A DNA stretch of 64,000 bases from Pedobacter xixiisoli (GTDB lineage Bacteria; Bacteroidota; Bacteroidia; Sphingobacteriales; Sphingobacteriaceae). Position numbers and translations under genes: made by a program. Where the stretch lies: NCBI RefSeq assembly GCF_900215335.1, contig NZ_OCMT01000003.1, forward strand, positions 558,001-622,000. The letters are read 5' to 3'. The notes beneath the pieces are model-generated. The model was not told the DNA's origin. It ran no database searches and was given only the letters and a program-made list of their open reading frames with translations. Shown piece by piece: positions 36,921 through 46,011 of the stretch (position 1 is its first letter; each line of letters opens with the position of its first letter).

Positions 36921-37133
36921 ATGAAAAACTCAGAAATCAAAGGGCTTTCTCAAGAAGAATTAGTAGCTAAGATTGCGGAAGAAAAACAAAACTTGGTTAA
37001 GTTGAAATTTGCGCATACAATTTCGGCTATCGAAAATCCTAACCGCATTACTGCGGCTAGAAAAACTATAGCCCGTTTAAACACTGAATTGTCTGCTGTT
37101 AAAAATGCAGCAGTAGCTACAGAAACTAAATAA
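36921..37133 (+). CDS. rpmC: Ribosomal protein L29
   Basis: This 70-residue protein is uL29, a two-helix protein near the tunnel exit beside L23. It has L-S-Q-E-E-L-V-A-K-I and the family signature K-F-A-H-T-I-S-A-I-E-N-P-N-R-I. The tail is Ala/Val-rich. It lies 12 bp before rpsQ. Confidence 0.95.
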   Translation: MKNSEIKGLSQEELVAKIAEEKQNLVKLKFAHTISAIENPNRITAARKTIARLNTELSAVKNAAVATETK

Positions 37134-37145
37134 TTTTAGAGCCCA

Positions 37146-37400
37146 ATGGAAAGAAATTTAAGAAAAACAAGAATCGGGTTGGTAGTGAGCAACAAAATGG
37201 ATAAATCTGTTGTAGTTGCAGTGGAGCGTAAAGTGAAGCACCCAATCTATGGTAAGTTCGTTAAAACAACTACCAAATTTATGGCTCATGACGAGAAAAA
37301 CGAGTGTGGTATCGGTGATACTGTAGAAATCATGGAAACTCGTCCGTTGAGTAAAAACAAGAACTGGAGATTGGTACAAATTTTAGAAAAAGCTAAATAA
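37146..37400 (+). CDS. rpsQ: Ribosomal protein S17
   Basis: This 84-residue protein is uS17, an OB-fold primary 16S rRNA binder. It contains [21 protein letters not shown] and the C-terminal [14 protein letters not shown]. It is one base before rplN. Confidence 0.97.
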   Translation: MERNLRKTRIGLVVSNKMDKSVVVAVERKVKHPIYGKFVKTTTKFMAHDEKNECGIGDTVEIMETRPLSKNKNWRLVQILEKAK

Positions 37401-37401
37401 G

Positions 37402-37770
37402 ATGGTACAACAGGAATCAAGATTAAACGTAGCCGATAATAGCGGCGCAAAACAAGTATTGGTTATCCGTGTACTTGGTGGTACTGGTAAACGTTATGCA
37501 TCAATTGGCGATAAAATTGTAGTAACAGTTAAAAGTGCTTTGCCTTCAGGCAATATCAAAAAAGGTACTGTTTCTAAAGCAGTAGTAGTTAGAACTAAAA
37601 AAGAAATCCGTCGTAAAGATGGTTCTTATATCCGTTTTGACGACAATGCAGCAGTATTATTAAATGCTCAAGACGAGCCACGCGGTACACGTATCTTTGG
37701 CCCGGTAGCGAGAGAACTGCGTGAAAAACAATTCATGAAGATTGTATCATTAGCACCGGAGGTATTATAA
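37402..37770 (+). CDS. rplN: Ribosomal protein L14
   Basis: This 122-residue protein is uL14, which forms an inter-subunit bridge and binds the silencing factor RsfS. It begins [17 protein letters not shown] and has the typical [14 protein letters not shown]. Its length is exactly that of most bacterial L14. Confidence 0.98.
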   Translation: MVQQESRLNVADNSGAKQVLVIRVLGGTGKRYASIGDKIVVTVKSALPSGNIKKGTVSKAVVVRTKKEIRRKDGSYIRFDDNAAVLLNAQDEPRGTRIFGPVARELREKQFMKIVSLAPEVL

Positions 37771-37771
37771 A

Positions 37772-38113
37772 ATGGGAAACAAAGTTAACAAACCAGCTAA
37801 GTTAAAAATCCGTAAAGGAGATTTAGTAAAGGTTATCGCTGGCGACTCAAAAGGTCAACAAGGTAAAGTACAAGAAGTACTTGTTGCTAAAAACAGAGTG
37901 TTAGTAGAAGGTGTAAACCTTATCTCTAAACACACTAAGCCAAGTGCTGCTACACCTAACGGTGGTATAATTAAAAAAGAGGCTGCTCTTCATATTTCAA
38001 ACGTACAGTTGGTGGATCCAAAATCTGGTAAAACTACTCGTGTTGGTCGTAAATTAAACGCTGACGGAAAATTAGTTAGAGTTGCTAAAATTTCAGGGGA
38101 GGAAATCAAATAA
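37772..38113 (+). CDS. rplX: Ribosomal protein L24
   Basis: This 113-residue protein is uL24, an assembly initiator with a KOW domain: [22 protein letters not shown]. The [12 protein letters not shown] segment is typical. Its stop overlaps the ATG of rplE. Confidence 0.97.
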   Translation: MGNKVNKPAKLKIRKGDLVKVIAGDSKGQQGKVQEVLVAKNRVLVEGVNLISKHTKPSAATPNGGIIKKEAALHISNVQLVDPKSGKTTRVGRKLNADGKLVRVAKISGEEIK

Positions 38114-38679
38114 TGGCATACGTACCAAGATTAAAAAGCAAATATAAAGAGGAAATTGTTGGTGCTTTAAAGGATAAATTCCAATATAGCAGCGTAATGC
38201 AAGTTCCTAAGTTGTTGAAAATTTCAATCAACCAAGGTGTTGGTCGTTACTCAGTAGCTGACAAGAAAATCATCGATAGCTCTATTTTAGAGTTATCTAC
38301 CATTTCTGGTCAACAAGCTGTAGCAGCTAAATCTAAAAAAGATATCTCAAACTTTAAACTACGTAAAGGCATGCCAGTAGGTGTGAGAGTAACTTTACGT
38401 GATAACAACATGTTTGAGTTCTTAGATAGATTAATTTCAGTAGCTTTGCCTCGTATCCGTGATTTCAAAGGTATCAATGATAAAGGATTTGATGGAAAAG
38501 GTAACTACACTTTAGGTGTTACTGAGCAAATCATTTTCCCAGAGATCAACATCGATAAAATCAATAAGATTTTAGGTATGGACATTACTTTCGTAACTAC
38601 TGCCACTACTGATGTTGAAGCATTGGAACTTTTAAAACAATTTGGATTACCATTTAAAAATCAAAAAACTGCAGAATAA
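38113..38679 (+). CDS. rplE: Ribosomal protein L5
   Basis: This 188-residue protein is uL5, part of the 5S rRNA particle of the central protuberance. It contains [27 protein letters not shown] and [13 protein letters not shown]. It overlaps its neighbours by one base on both sides (TAATG), implying coupled translation. Confidence 0.97.
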   Translation: MAYVPRLKSKYKEEIVGALKDKFQYSSVMQVPKLLKISINQGVGRYSVADKKIIDSSILELSTISGQQAVAAKSKKDISNFKLRKGMPVGVRVTLRDNNMFEFLDRLISVALPRIRDFKGINDKGFDGKGNYTLGVTEQIIFPEINIDKINKILGMDITFVTTATTDVEALELLKQFGLPFKNQKTAE

Positions 38680-38948
38680 TGGCAAGAGAAGGTGTAAAAG
38701 CTCGCGAAATTAAACGCCAAAAATTAGTAGCTAAATATGCTGAGAAACGTGCAGCATTGAAAGCGGCTGGCGATTACGAAGCATTAGACAAATTACCTAA
38801 AAACTCTTCGGCAGTGCGTTTGCACAACCGTTGTAAGTTAACTGGTCGTCCTCGTGGTTACATGCGTACCTTTGGTATCTCAAGGGTAACATTCCGTGAG
38901 ATGGCGCTAGATGGTAAGATACCAGGAGTTACAAAAGCTAGCTGGTAA
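38679..38948 (+). CDS. rpsN: Ribosomal protein S14, zinc-free form
   Basis: This 89-residue protein is uS14 of the 30S head. It ends with the family segment [21 protein letters not shown], then K-A-S-W. Only one Cys is present, so it is the long C-minus form without the C-x-x-C zinc sites of short S14. It is the last gene before an internal promoter at 38971-39001. Confidence 0.97.
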   Translation: MAREGVKAREIKRQKLVAKYAEKRAALKAAGDYEALDKLPKNSSAVRLHNRCKLTGRPRGYMRTFGISRVTFREMALDGKIPGVTKASW

Positions 38949-38970
38949 CTAGAAAAAAGTTATATAAGTT

Positions 38971-39001
38971 TTTGAGTTATAAGTTGTAAGTTGTATTTTT
39001 G
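38971..39001 (+). promoter_or_regulatory. Internal promoter before rpsH
   Basis: TTTG at 38971-38974, 19 bases, then TATTTTTG at 38994-39001 fits the consensus exactly and is followed by CAGCCCTTA, as at the rpsL and rplC promoters. The same stretch can form a stem between GAGTTATAAGTTGTAAG (38974) and CTTACAGCTTATGGCTC. Confidence 0.8.
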
Positions 39002-39116
39002 CAGCCCTTACAGCTTATGGCTCATTAGCGTATAAGCTACAGAACAGAATATTAACCGATATTAGGTCCGGAAGTCGGGTGACGCGTACGGAAACCAGTA
39101 TCACAATTTCATAATA

Positions 39117-39515
39117 ATGAATACAGATCCAATAGCGGATTATCTTACAAGATTAAGAAATGCTATCAAAGCAAATCACAGGATTGTAGAAATTCCAGCT
39201 TCAAACCTTAAAAAGGAAATTACTAAAGTACTTTTCGACAAAGGTTACATTGCAAACTACAAGTTTGAAGACACAACTGCTCAAGGAGTGATCAAAATCG
39301 CGTTAAAATACAACGCAATCAGTAAAATCCCTGCAATCCGTACGTTAACACGTATCAGCAAACCAGGTTTGAGACAGTATGCAGGCGTAGAAAATATGCC
39401 AAGAGTATTAAATGGTTTAGGTATCGCAATCTTATCTACTTCTAAAGGTGTAATGACTGATAAAGAAGCAGCCAAATTGAATATTGGTGGTGAGGTATTG
39501 TGTCACGTTTATTAA
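39117..39515 (+). CDS. rpsH: Ribosomal protein S8
   Basis: This 132-residue protein is uS8, which binds the central domain of 16S rRNA and in E. coli represses the spc operon. It begins M-N-T-D-P-I-A-D-Y-L-T-R-L-R-N-A and ends G-G-E-V-L-C-H-V-Y. Its own promoter and a 115-nt leader lie upstream, so this gene starts a second transcript within the cluster. Confidence 0.97.
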   Translation: MNTDPIADYLTRLRNAIKANHRIVEIPASNLKKEITKVLFDKGYIANYKFEDTTAQGVIKIALKYNAISKIPAIRTLTRISKPGLRQYAGVENMPRVLNGLGIAILSTSKGVMTDKEAAKLNIGGEVLCHVY

Positions 39516-39533
39516 TTAAAGGAGATCAGTACA

Positions 39534-40091
39534 ATGTCAAGAATAGGAAAAGCCCCAATTAACGTACCAGCAGGAGTAACCATTACAGTAGGTAAAGATA
39601 ATTTAGTAACTGTAAAAGGTCCTAAAGGTGAATTAGTACAAGCTGTAGATACAGATATCACTATTTCTCAAGAAGATGGTGTAGTAACTGTACAACGCCC
39701 AACAGATCAAAAAAGACACAGAGCTTTACACGGTTTATACCGTTCTTTGATCAACAACATGGTTGTAGGTGTTACAGAAGGTTATAAATTAGAACAAGAG
39801 TTAGTTGGTGTGGGTTACCGTGCCAGCAACCAAGGCAATACGCTAGATTTAGTTTTAGGTTATTCTCACCACTATGTGTTCCAGTTACCAGCAGAAATTA
39901 AAGTAACTACCACATCAGAAAAAGGTCAAACTCCTAAAATCATTTTAGAGAGTATCGACAAACAATTAATTGGTCAAGTAGCAGCGAAAATCCGTTCGTT
40001 ACGTGCTCCAGAGCCTTACAAAGGTAAAGGTATCAAGTTTGTTGGTGAAGTGTTAAGAAGAAAAGCAGGTAAATCAGCTTCTAAAAAATAA
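39534..40091 (+). CDS. rplF: Ribosomal protein L6
   Basis: This 185-residue protein is uL6, at the base of the L7/L12 stalk near the sarcin-ricin loop. It begins [11 protein letters not shown] and includes G-V-G-Y-R-A and the C-terminal [10 protein letters not shown]. An AAAGGAG at 39518-39524 precedes the ATG by 9 bases, one of few clear Shine-Dalgarno matches in the window. Confidence 0.97.
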   Translation: MSRIGKAPINVPAGVTITVGKDNLVTVKGPKGELVQAVDTDITISQEDGVVTVQRPTDQKRHRALHGLYRSLINNMVVGVTEGYKLEQELVGVGYRASNQGNTLDLVLGYSHHYVFQLPAEIKVTTTSEKGQTPKIILESIDKQLIGQVAAKIRSLRAPEPYKGKGIKFVGEVLRRKAGKSASKK

Positions 40092-40096
40092 TTAAA

Positions 40097-40450
40097 ATGG
40101 CAGGAAAAAAATTATCACGCAGAGAGCGTATTAAAAAAGGTATCAGAAAAAGACTTACTGGATCTGAAAACCGTCCACGTTTATCAGTTTATAGAAGCAA
40201 TAAAGGTATTTATGCTCAAATCATTAACGATGAAACTGGTAAAACTATAGTTGCAGCATCATCTTTATCTAAAGATTTCAATGCTTCAGGAAACAAATCT
40301 GAGCAATCAGCAGCAGTAGGTAAGTTAGTTGCCGAAAAAGCAGTTGCAGCAGGTCTTAAAGAAGTTGTTTTCGACAGAAATGGTTACTTATACCATGGAC
40401 GTGTAAAATCGTTGGCAGAAGGTGCCCGCGAAGGTGGTCTAGTATTTTAA
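40097..40450 (+). CDS. rplR: Ribosomal protein L18
   Basis: This 117-residue protein is uL18, which binds 5S rRNA with L5. It has [22 protein letters not shown] and the terminal [13 protein letters not shown]. It lies 5 bp after rplF. Confidence 0.97.
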   Translation: MAGKKLSRRERIKKGIRKRLTGSENRPRLSVYRSNKGIYAQIINDETGKTIVAASSLSKDFNASGNKSEQSAAVGKLVAEKAVAAGLKEVVFDRNGYLYHGRVKSLAEGAREGGLVF

Positions 40451-40467
40451 TCATTAAATAAGAGATA

Positions 40468-40986
40468 ATGTCAACTATCAATATAAAAAGAGTAAAAACT
40501 AGCGAGATTGAATTAAAAGATCGTTTAGTGAGCATCCAACGTGTTGCTAAAGTAACCAAAGGTGGTCGTACTTTCAGCTTTTCAGCTATCGTAGTTGTAG
40601 GTGATGAAAACGGCGTTGTAGGTTACGGATTAGGCAAAGCTAAAGAGGTTACTGAAGCTATCGCTAAAGGTGTAGACGATGCAAAGAAAAACTTGGTAAA
40701 AGTTCCTTTGTTAAACGGTACTGTACCTCACGAGCAAATCGGTAAATATTCTGGAGGTTTTGTATTAATTAAGCCTGCTGCTGTAGGTACTGGAGTAATT
40801 GCTGGTGGTGCGATGCGTGCTGTACTAGAAAGTGCTGGTATCCACAACGTATTGGCTAAGTCAAAAGGTTCATCAAATCCTCACAACGTGGTAAAAGCTA
40901 CAGTTGATGCATTAACAAAAATGCGTGACGCTTATACAGTAGCTCAAAACCGTGGTGTAGATTTAAACAAAGTTTTTAACGGATAA
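40468..40986 (+). CDS. rpsE: Ribosomal protein S5
   Basis: This 172-residue protein is uS5, part of the mRNA entry helicase and decoding fidelity. It has [14 protein letters not shown], the [10 protein letters not shown] segment and G-V-I-A-G-G-A-M-R. It is 4 bp before rpmD. Confidence 0.97.
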   Translation: MSTINIKRVKTSEIELKDRLVSIQRVAKVTKGGRTFSFSAIVVVGDENGVVGYGLGKAKEVTEAIAKGVDDAKKNLVKVPLLNGTVPHEQIGKYSGGFVLIKPAAVGTGVIAGGAMRAVLESAGIHNVLAKSKGSSNPHNVVKATVDALTKMRDAYTVAQNRGVDLNKVFNG

Positions 40987-40990
40987 GATC

Positions 40991-41170
40991 ATGGCGAAAA
41001 TTAAAATCACTCAAGTAAAAAGCGTTATCGACAGAAGCGAGCGCCAAAAGAGAACCATGAAAGCTTTAGGTTTATCTAAATTGAACCAAAGTGTTGAGGT
41101 TGAAGCAAACGCTGCAATCATCGGCATGGTTAGAAAAGTTAATCACTTAGTAGCTATCGAAGCTATATAA
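40991..41170 (+). CDS. rpmD: Ribosomal protein L30
   Basis: This short gene encodes 59 residues beginning M-A-K-I-K-I-T-Q-V-K-S-V-I-D-R, followed by Q-K-R-T-M-K-A-L-G-L and M-V-R-K-V-N-H-L-V. This is uL30 of the 50S subunit. Its place between rpsE and rplO is the standard one. A terminator-like hairpin begins 11 bp after its stop. Confidence 0.95.
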   Translation: MAKIKITQVKSVIDRSERQKRTMKALGLSKLNQSVEVEANAAIIGMVRKVNHLVAIEAI

Positions 41171-41181
41171 TATTATTATCA

Positions 41182-41220
41182 AAGTTTGCTTAAGATTTAT
41201 ATCTTAGGCAAATTTTTTTT
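41182..41220 (+). terminator. Terminator-like hairpin between rpmD and rplO
   Basis: AAGTTTGCTTAAGAT and ATCTTAGGCAAATTT pair along 15 positions (two G-U pairs) with a 4-base loop, then eight T. It has every feature of a Rho-independent terminator but lies inside the ribosomal cluster, so it probably attenuates expression of rplO, secY and later genes. Confidence 0.75.
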
Positions 41221-41278
41221 GTTTAATCGTTGTTTCCTGATTAGTGAAAGCGAAGGGGCAACACAATAAAGTTTATAA

Positions 41279-41725
41279 ATGAACTTAAGTAATTTAAAGC
41301 CTGCAAAAGGTGCTGTAAAAACAAGTAAGAGAATTGGTCGTGGTCAAGGTTCTGGTCGTGGTGGTACATCAACACGTGGACACAAAGGTGCTGGCTCACG
41401 TTCTGGTCATTCTACAAAAGTTGGTTTCGAAGGTGGTCAAATGCCTTTACAACGTCGTGTGCCTAAAGTTGGTTTCAAGCCAATTAACCGTACAGAGTAT
41501 GTAGGTGTAAACTTAGATGTTTTACAAGGATTAGCTGAGAAATTTAGCTTAACTACTGTAAATTTTGCTACATTGCAAGAACATGGTTTAGCTTCAAAAA
41601 ATGACCTGGTTAAAATCTTAGGTCGTGGAGAAGTTAAAGCTAAATTAGAAGTTACAGCTCATGCCTTTTCTGCAAGCGCACAAAAAGCAATTGAAGCTGC
41701 TGGAGGCTCAATCGTAAAATTGTAA
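41279..41725 (+). CDS. rplO: Ribosomal protein L15
   Basis: This 148-residue protein is uL15 of the 50S subunit. It has N-L-K-P-A-K-G-A, the Gly/Arg stretch [18 protein letters not shown] and [15 protein letters not shown]. It follows a terminator-like hairpin and a 58-bp leader, and is one base before secY. Confidence 0.97.
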   Translation: MNLSNLKPAKGAVKTSKRIGRGQGSGRGGTSTRGHKGAGSRSGHSTKVGFEGGQMPLQRRVPKVGFKPINRTEYVGVNLDVLQGLAEKFSLTTVNFATLQEHGLASKNDLVKILGRGEVKAKLEVTAHAFSASAQKAIEAAGGSIVKL

Positions 41726-41726
41726 A

Positions 41727-43067
41727 ATGAAGAAGCTATTTACTACTTTAAGTAATATTTGGAAAATCCAAGAATTAAAGGAGCGTATATTATTTACGCT
41801 CATGATTCTTATTATCTATAGGTTAGTTTGTCAGGTGGTGTTGCCAGGTGTAGATCCTACTCAACTATCAAATGCACAAAAATCTGGTCTATTAGGTTTG
41901 TTAGATATGTTTGCAGGTGGTGCTTTCTCTAAAGCATCAATTGTTGCGTTAGGTGTAATGCCTTACATTTCTGCATCTATTGTGGTGCAGTTATTGGGTA
42001 TTGCAGTGCCTACTTTCCAAAAAATGCAAAAAGAAGGAGAGAGCGGCCGTAAAAAATTAACGCAATACACTCGTTACCTAACAGTAGCTATTACCATTGT
42101 ACAGGCAATTGGATATGTTAAAACGCAAGTACCTCAAGAGGCAATTGTAATTAGCCATACCCTTTTCTATTTCTTGTCTGCAGTAGTATTAACAGCAGGT
42201 ACACTTTTCGTGATGTGGTTGGGTGAGAAAATCACTGACAAAGGTATCGGTAACGGTACATCTTTGATCATCATGGTAGGTATCATAGCTCGTTTACCGA
42301 TTGCACTTAGTCAAGAGGTAAGTTCTGTATTTGCAGGTAGCGATGGTGGTTTGATTAGATTAGTATTAGAGATCGTTGCTTTATATGCGATCATCATGTT
42401 TACTATTTTAATTGTACAAGGTGTACGTAAAGTACCTGTACAATACGCTAAGAGAATTGTAGGTAACAAGCAAGTTGGTGGTGTTAGACAGTATATTCCG
42501 TTGAAAGTAAATGCAGCGGGTGTAATGCCTATCATCTTTGCTCAAGCATTAATGTTTGTGCCAAGTGCTTTAATTGGTTTGTTCCCTAATTTGCAAGAAA
42601 GTTGGTTGCACCAATATTCAGATATCACTTCGTTAACTTATAGTTTAACATTTGCATTCTTGATTATTGCATTCACATTCTTCTACACGGCAATTACCGT
42701 TAACCCAACTCAAATGTCTGATGACATGAAAAAGAATGGTGGCTTTATCCCAGGTGTAAAACCAGGTTTGGCAACTTCTTCTTTTATCGATGACGTAATT
42801 TCTAAGATTACTTTCCCAGGATCGTTATTCTTGGCAGTTATTGCTATCCTTCCTTCATTGGCAGTTAAAGTTGGAATTCAGCAAGAGTTTGCCCACTTCT
42901 TTGGTGGTACCTCATTGTTGATTTTGGTAGGTGTTGTGTTAGATACATTACAACAAATTGAAAGCTATTTGTTAATGCGTCACTACGATGGTTTAATGAA
43001 AACAGGTAGAGTAACCGGACGTTCGGGTATTCCAGCTGCTACAACTACCAGCGGAGCCGCATTATAA
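41727..43067 (+). CDS. secY: Preprotein translocase subunit SecY
   Basis: This 446-residue protein forms the channel of the Sec translocon in the inner membrane, with ten transmembrane helices. Signatures are G-V-M-P-Y-I-S-A-S-I-V (plug and helix 2 region), A-G-T-L-F-V-M-W-L-G-E and the C-terminal cytoplasmic loop with R-Y/R-H-Y-D-G. It exports the many signal-peptide proteins in this window. Its stop codon overlaps the map start by one base. Confidence 0.97.
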   Translation: MKKLFTTLSNIWKIQELKERILFTLMILIIYRLVCQVVLPGVDPTQLSNAQKSGLLGLLDMFAGGAFSKASIVALGVMPYISASIVVQLLGIAVPTFQKMQKEGESGRKKLTQYTRYLTVAITIVQAIGYVKTQVPQEAIVISHTLFYFLSAVVLTAGTLFVMWLGEKITDKGIGNGTSLIIMVGIIARLPIALSQEVSSVFAGSDGGLIRLVLEIVALYAIIMFTILIVQGVRKVPVQYAKRIVGNKQVGGVRQYIPLKVNAAGVMPIIFAQALMFVPSALIGLFPNLQESWLHQYSDITSLTYSLTFAFLIIAFTFFYTAITVNPTQMSDDMKKNGGFIPGVKPGLATSSFIDDVISKITFPGSLFLAVIAILPSLAVKVGIQQEFAHFFGGTSLLILVGVVLDTLQQIESYLLMRHYDGLMKTGRVTGRSGIPAATTTSGAAL

Positions 43068-43852
43068 TGTCTAAAATCCACTACAAATCTCTTGAAGAGA
43101 TTGAGTTAATTAGAGAAAGCTCATTACTGGTTTCTAAAACTTTGGCAGAAGTAGCCAAAGTGATTAAGCCAGGTATAACAACATTAGCATTAGATAAGCT
43201 GGCATACGAGTTCATTAGAGATAACGGTGCGGTGCCAGCTTTTCTTAACTATGGAGGTTTCCCTAACTCCCTTTGTATTTCTCCAAACGAACAAGTCGTT
43301 CATGGATTTCCAAATGATTACGTAATTCAAGAGGGAGATTTGATCTCTGTAGATTGTGGCGTAATCAAAAACAACTATTTTGGAGATTCTGCTTATACTT
43401 TTTCTATCGGAGAAACCAATGAAGAACAACAGAAACTAGTTAAGGTTACACAAGAGTGTTTAGCTTTTGCGATAGAGAAGGCAGTAGTTGGAATGCGCAT
43501 AGGTGATATTGCACATGCGGTTCAATTTCATGCTGAGTCTAATGGTTTTGGTGTAGTTAGAGAATTGGTGGGGCATGGTGTTGGAGTAAAGTTGCATGAA
43601 AAGCCAGAAGTGCCAAACTACGGGAAACGTGGTAGCGGAATTAAGCTAGAGGAGGGAATGGTTTTGGCAATAGAGCCAATGATCAACGCCGGAACTGCTG
43701 CCGTTAAATTTTGGAAAGACGGCTGGACGGTAACGACCAAAGACAACAAACCATCAGCACATTTTGAGCATACTGTTGCGATAAAAAAGGGCAAAGCGGA
43801 TGTTTTAAGTACTTTTTCGTTAATCGAAGAAGTTTTAAAAGAAAAAAGTTAA
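43067..43852 (+). CDS. map: Methionine aminopeptidase, type I
   Basis: This 261-residue metalloenzyme removes the initiator Met from nascent proteins. The metal ligands are seen in D-C-G-V (Asp), G-D-S-A-Y-T-F (Asp), G-H-G-V-G-V-K-L-H (His), the I-E-P-M segment (Glu) and E-H-T-V (Glu). There is no N-terminal extension, as in type Ia. The ATG overlaps the secY stop. The adk gene found at this position in many bacteria is absent. Confidence 0.96.
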   Translation: MSKIHYKSLEEIELIRESSLLVSKTLAEVAKVIKPGITTLALDKLAYEFIRDNGAVPAFLNYGGFPNSLCISPNEQVVHGFPNDYVIQEGDLISVDCGVIKNNYFGDSAYTFSIGETNEEQQKLVKVTQECLAFAIEKAVVGMRIGDIAHAVQFHAESNGFGVVRELVGHGVGVKLHEKPEVPNYGKRGSGIKLEEGMVLAIEPMINAGTAAVKFWKDGWTVTTKDNKPSAHFEHTVAIKKGKADVLSTFSLIEEVLKEKS

Positions 43853-43871
43853 AAATTTGAAAAATAATATT

Positions 43872-43879
43872 TAATTTTG
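43872..43879 (+). promoter_or_regulatory. Probable -7 element before infA
   Basis: TAATTTTG fits TAnnTTTG and is followed by CAACCC like the other ribosomal promoters. No good TTTG lies 19 bases upstream, so this is weaker. It would serve infA, rpmJ and the alpha operon. Confidence 0.5.
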
Positions 43880-43924
43880 CAACCCTGTTTAATAGACAGC
43901 TAATTAAGTAAAAATCAATAGAAT

Positions 43925-44143
43925 ATGGCTAAACAAGCCTCAATTGAGCAAGACGGAGTAATAAGAGAAGCATTATCTAATGCCATGTTTAGGGTAGAAC
44001 TTGAAAATGGACATGAGATTATTGCTCATATATCAGGTAAAATGAGGATGCACTACATCAAGATTTTGCCTGGTGACAAAGTAAAACTAGAAATGTCGCC
44101 TTATGATTTGACAAAAGGTAGGATTACTTATAGATACAAATAA
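43925..44143 (+). CDS. infA: Translation initiation factor IF-1
   Basis: This 72-residue OB-fold protein blocks the A site during initiation. It shows the family core [20 protein letters not shown] and [17 protein letters not shown]. The size and sequence are standard. It lies between map and rpmJ. Confidence 0.97.
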   Translation: MAKQASIEQDGVIREALSNAMFRVELENGHEIIAHISGKMRMHYIKILPGDKVKLEMSPYDLTKGRITYRYK

Positions 44144-44144
44144 A

Positions 44145-44197
44145 TGAAACCATCACAAGCGACCGTCTTCGATTTCAAATTGCTTGTGATAGCTTCA
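44145..44197 (+). promoter_or_regulatory. Hairpin between infA and rpmJ
   Basis: ATCACAAGC at 44152-44160 pairs perfectly with GCTTGTGAT at 44182-44190, with flanking bases extending the stem. No T-run follows. It fills the 81-bp spacer. Confidence 0.6.
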
Positions 44198-44224
44198 TTA
44201 CCATAGAGAGAAATAAATAAAGCA

Positions 44225-44341
44225 ATGAAAGTTAGATCATCAATTAAAAAGCGTAGCGCTGATTGTAAGATTATTCGTCGTAAAGGAAAACTTTACGTAA
44301 TCAACAAGAAGAATCCGAAATACAAGCAACGTCAGGGATAA
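44225..44341 (+). CDS. rpmJ: Ribosomal protein L36, zinc-free form
   Basis: This 38-residue gene encodes [11 protein letters not shown] and ends K-Y-K-Q-R-Q-G, which is bL36. Three of the four zinc ligands are absent (only Cys14 remains), so this is the zinc-independent form. It sits in its usual place before rpsM. Confidence 0.95.
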   Translation: MKVRSSIKKRSADCKIIRRKGKLYVINKKNPKYKQRQG

Positions 44342-44353
44342 TTAAAAACATTG

Positions 44354-44394
44354 GAACGAGTTCCGCACAACGGTGGCCCGCCGTTCGGTCGTTC
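44354..44394 (+). promoter_or_regulatory. GC-rich hairpin between rpmJ and rpsM
   Basis: Outer arms GAACGA and TCGTTC enclose AACGG and CCGTT around a GG-CCC-CC core. It fills most of the 73-bp spacer. No T-run. Confidence 0.55.
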
Positions 44395-44414
44395 ATTAAA
44401 ACACAAATAGAAAT

Positions 44415-44792
44415 ATGGCAAGGATTTCAGGTATTGATTTACCAAGAAACAAAAGAGGAGAGATTGGTTTAACTTATATCTATGGTATAGGTAGAACTAC
44501 TGCACAACGTATTTTAACTACTGCAGGTATCGATCTAAACAAAAAAGTACAAGACTGGTCTGATGATGAGTTATCAGCTATCCGTACTATGATTAACGAT
44601 GAGATTAAAGTAGAAGGTGCTTTACGCTCTGAGGTTCAATTAAACATCAAACGTTTAATGGATATCGGTTGCTACAGAGGTCTTCGTCACAGAAAAGGTT
44701 TACCTGTTCGTGGTCAACGTACTAAAAACAACTCTCGTACTCGTAAAGGAAAGAGAAAAACAGTTGCTAACAAGAAAAAAGCATCTAAATAA
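44415..44792 (+). CDS. rpsM: Ribosomal protein S13
   Basis: This 125-residue protein is uS13 of the 30S head, contacting P-site tRNA and forming bridges to the 50S subunit. It begins [14 protein letters not shown] and ends in the basic tail [17 protein letters not shown]. First gene of the alpha block. Confidence 0.97.
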   Translation: MARISGIDLPRNKRGEIGLTYIYGIGRTTAQRILTTAGIDLNKKVQDWSDDELSAIRTMINDEIKVEGALRSEVQLNIKRLMDIGCYRGLRHRKGLPVRGQRTKNNSRTRKGKRKTVANKKKASK

Positions 44793-44867
44793 TAATTAGA
44801 TTACAGATTTACGGTGGGGGATTACTGAGTTAGTTCAAGTTCGTAAGTCAAATCGTTAAAAAATAAC

Positions 44868-45257
44868 ATGGCTAAGAGTAAAAAAGTTACCAAAAAACGT
44901 CTTGTTGTGATTGAGCCAGTAGGCGAAGCTCACATCAATGCTACGTTCAACAACATTATTGTTACCTTAACAAATACTAACGGACAAACCATCTCATGGT
45001 CATCTGCTGGTAAAATGGGTTTCAAGGGTTCTAAAAAGAACACACCTTATGCTGCAGGTCAAGCTGCTTCAGATTGTGGTAAAGTTGCTTTCGATTTAGG
45101 TTTACGTAAAGTAGACGTATTCGTAAAAGGTCCTGGTTCAGGTCGTGAATCTGCAATCAGAACTTTACAAGTAGCAGGTATTGAAGTTTTATCTATTAAA
45201 GATATCACTCCACTTCCTCACAATGGTTGTCGTCCTCCAAAGAAAAGAAGAGTTTAA
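44868..45257 (+). CDS. rpsK: Ribosomal protein S11
   Basis: This 129-residue protein is uS11 on the 30S platform. It has [28 protein letters not shown] and the C-terminal [13 protein letters not shown]. It lies 75 bp after rpsM; that spacer holds a weak GATTTACG/CGTAAGTC stem. Confidence 0.97.
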   Translation: MAKSKKVTKKRLVVIEPVGEAHINATFNNIIVTLTNTNGQTISWSSAGKMGFKGSKKNTPYAAGQAASDCGKVAFDLGLRKVDVFVKGPGSGRESAIRTLQVAGIEVLSIKDITPLPHNGCRPPKKRRV

Positions 45258-45324
45258 TCAATTTAATTTTTAAAGCTAAGAGTCTGCAGCTTCAGGTTGT
45301 AAGATACTTTAAAATCACAAAAAA

Positions 45325-45933
45325 ATGGCAAGATACACCGGACCAAAGTCCAAAATCGCCCGTAAATTCAGAGAGCCAATTTTTGGCCCTGATAAAGTAC
45401 TAGACAGAAAAAACTATCCTCCAGGCCAACATGGTGCTTCTAAAAGAAGAGGAAAGCAATCTGAGTACGCAGTACAGTTAATGGAAAAACAAAAAGTAAA
45501 ATACACTTATGGTGTGTTAGAAAAACAATTCCGTAACTTGTTTACAAAAGCTTCTTCACGTCAAGGTATCACTGGTGATAACTTGTTACAATTACTAGAG
45601 GCACGTTTAGATAATACAGTATACAGATTAGGTATTGCTCCAACTCGTTCAGGTGCTCGTCAATTAGTTAGCCACAAGCACATTACTGTAAACGGTGAAA
45701 CAGTTAATATTCCTTCATACCAATTAAGAGCTGGTGATGTTGTAGCGGTAAGAGAGAAATCAAAATCTCTTGAAGCGATTTCAAACTCAGTAGCTGGCAG
45801 AGCAATCAACAAGTTTTCTTGGTTAGATTGGAATGCTAAAGAATTATCAGGTAAATTCTTGTCATACCCAAATCGTGACGAAATTCCTGAGAACATTAAG
45901 GAAAACCTTATAGTCGAGTTGTACTCGAAGTAA
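45325..45933 (+). CDS. rpsD: Ribosomal protein S4
   Basis: This 202-residue protein is uS4, which starts 30S assembly and in E. coli represses the alpha operon. It begins [13 protein letters not shown] and has [10 protein letters not shown] and the S4 RNA-binding fold [13 protein letters not shown]. The cysteine-rich N-terminal zinc site of some S4 is absent. A terminator-like hairpin follows before rpoA. Confidence 0.97.
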   Translation: MARYTGPKSKIARKFREPIFGPDKVLDRKNYPPGQHGASKRRGKQSEYAVQLMEKQKVKYTYGVLEKQFRNLFTKASSRQGITGDNLLQLLEARLDNTVYRLGIAPTRSGARQLVSHKHITVNGETVNIPSYQLRAGDVVAVREKSKSLEAISNSVAGRAINKFSWLDWNAKELSGKFLSYPNRDEIPENIKENLIVELYSK

Positions 45934-45941
45934 TCATAACG

Positions 45942-45970
45942 GTTAAAGCCCTAGTGGCTTTAACTTTTTT
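45942..45970 (+). terminator. Terminator-like hairpin between rpsD and rpoA
   Basis: GTTAAAGCC at 45942-45950 pairs perfectly with GGCTTTAAC at 45956-45964, followed by TTTTTT. It would partly end transcription before rpoA and rplQ, acting as an attenuator. Confidence 0.8.
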
Positions 45971-46011
45971 ATGTTACGCAATATTAATAAACGATCTAAA
46001 AACATTAATAA

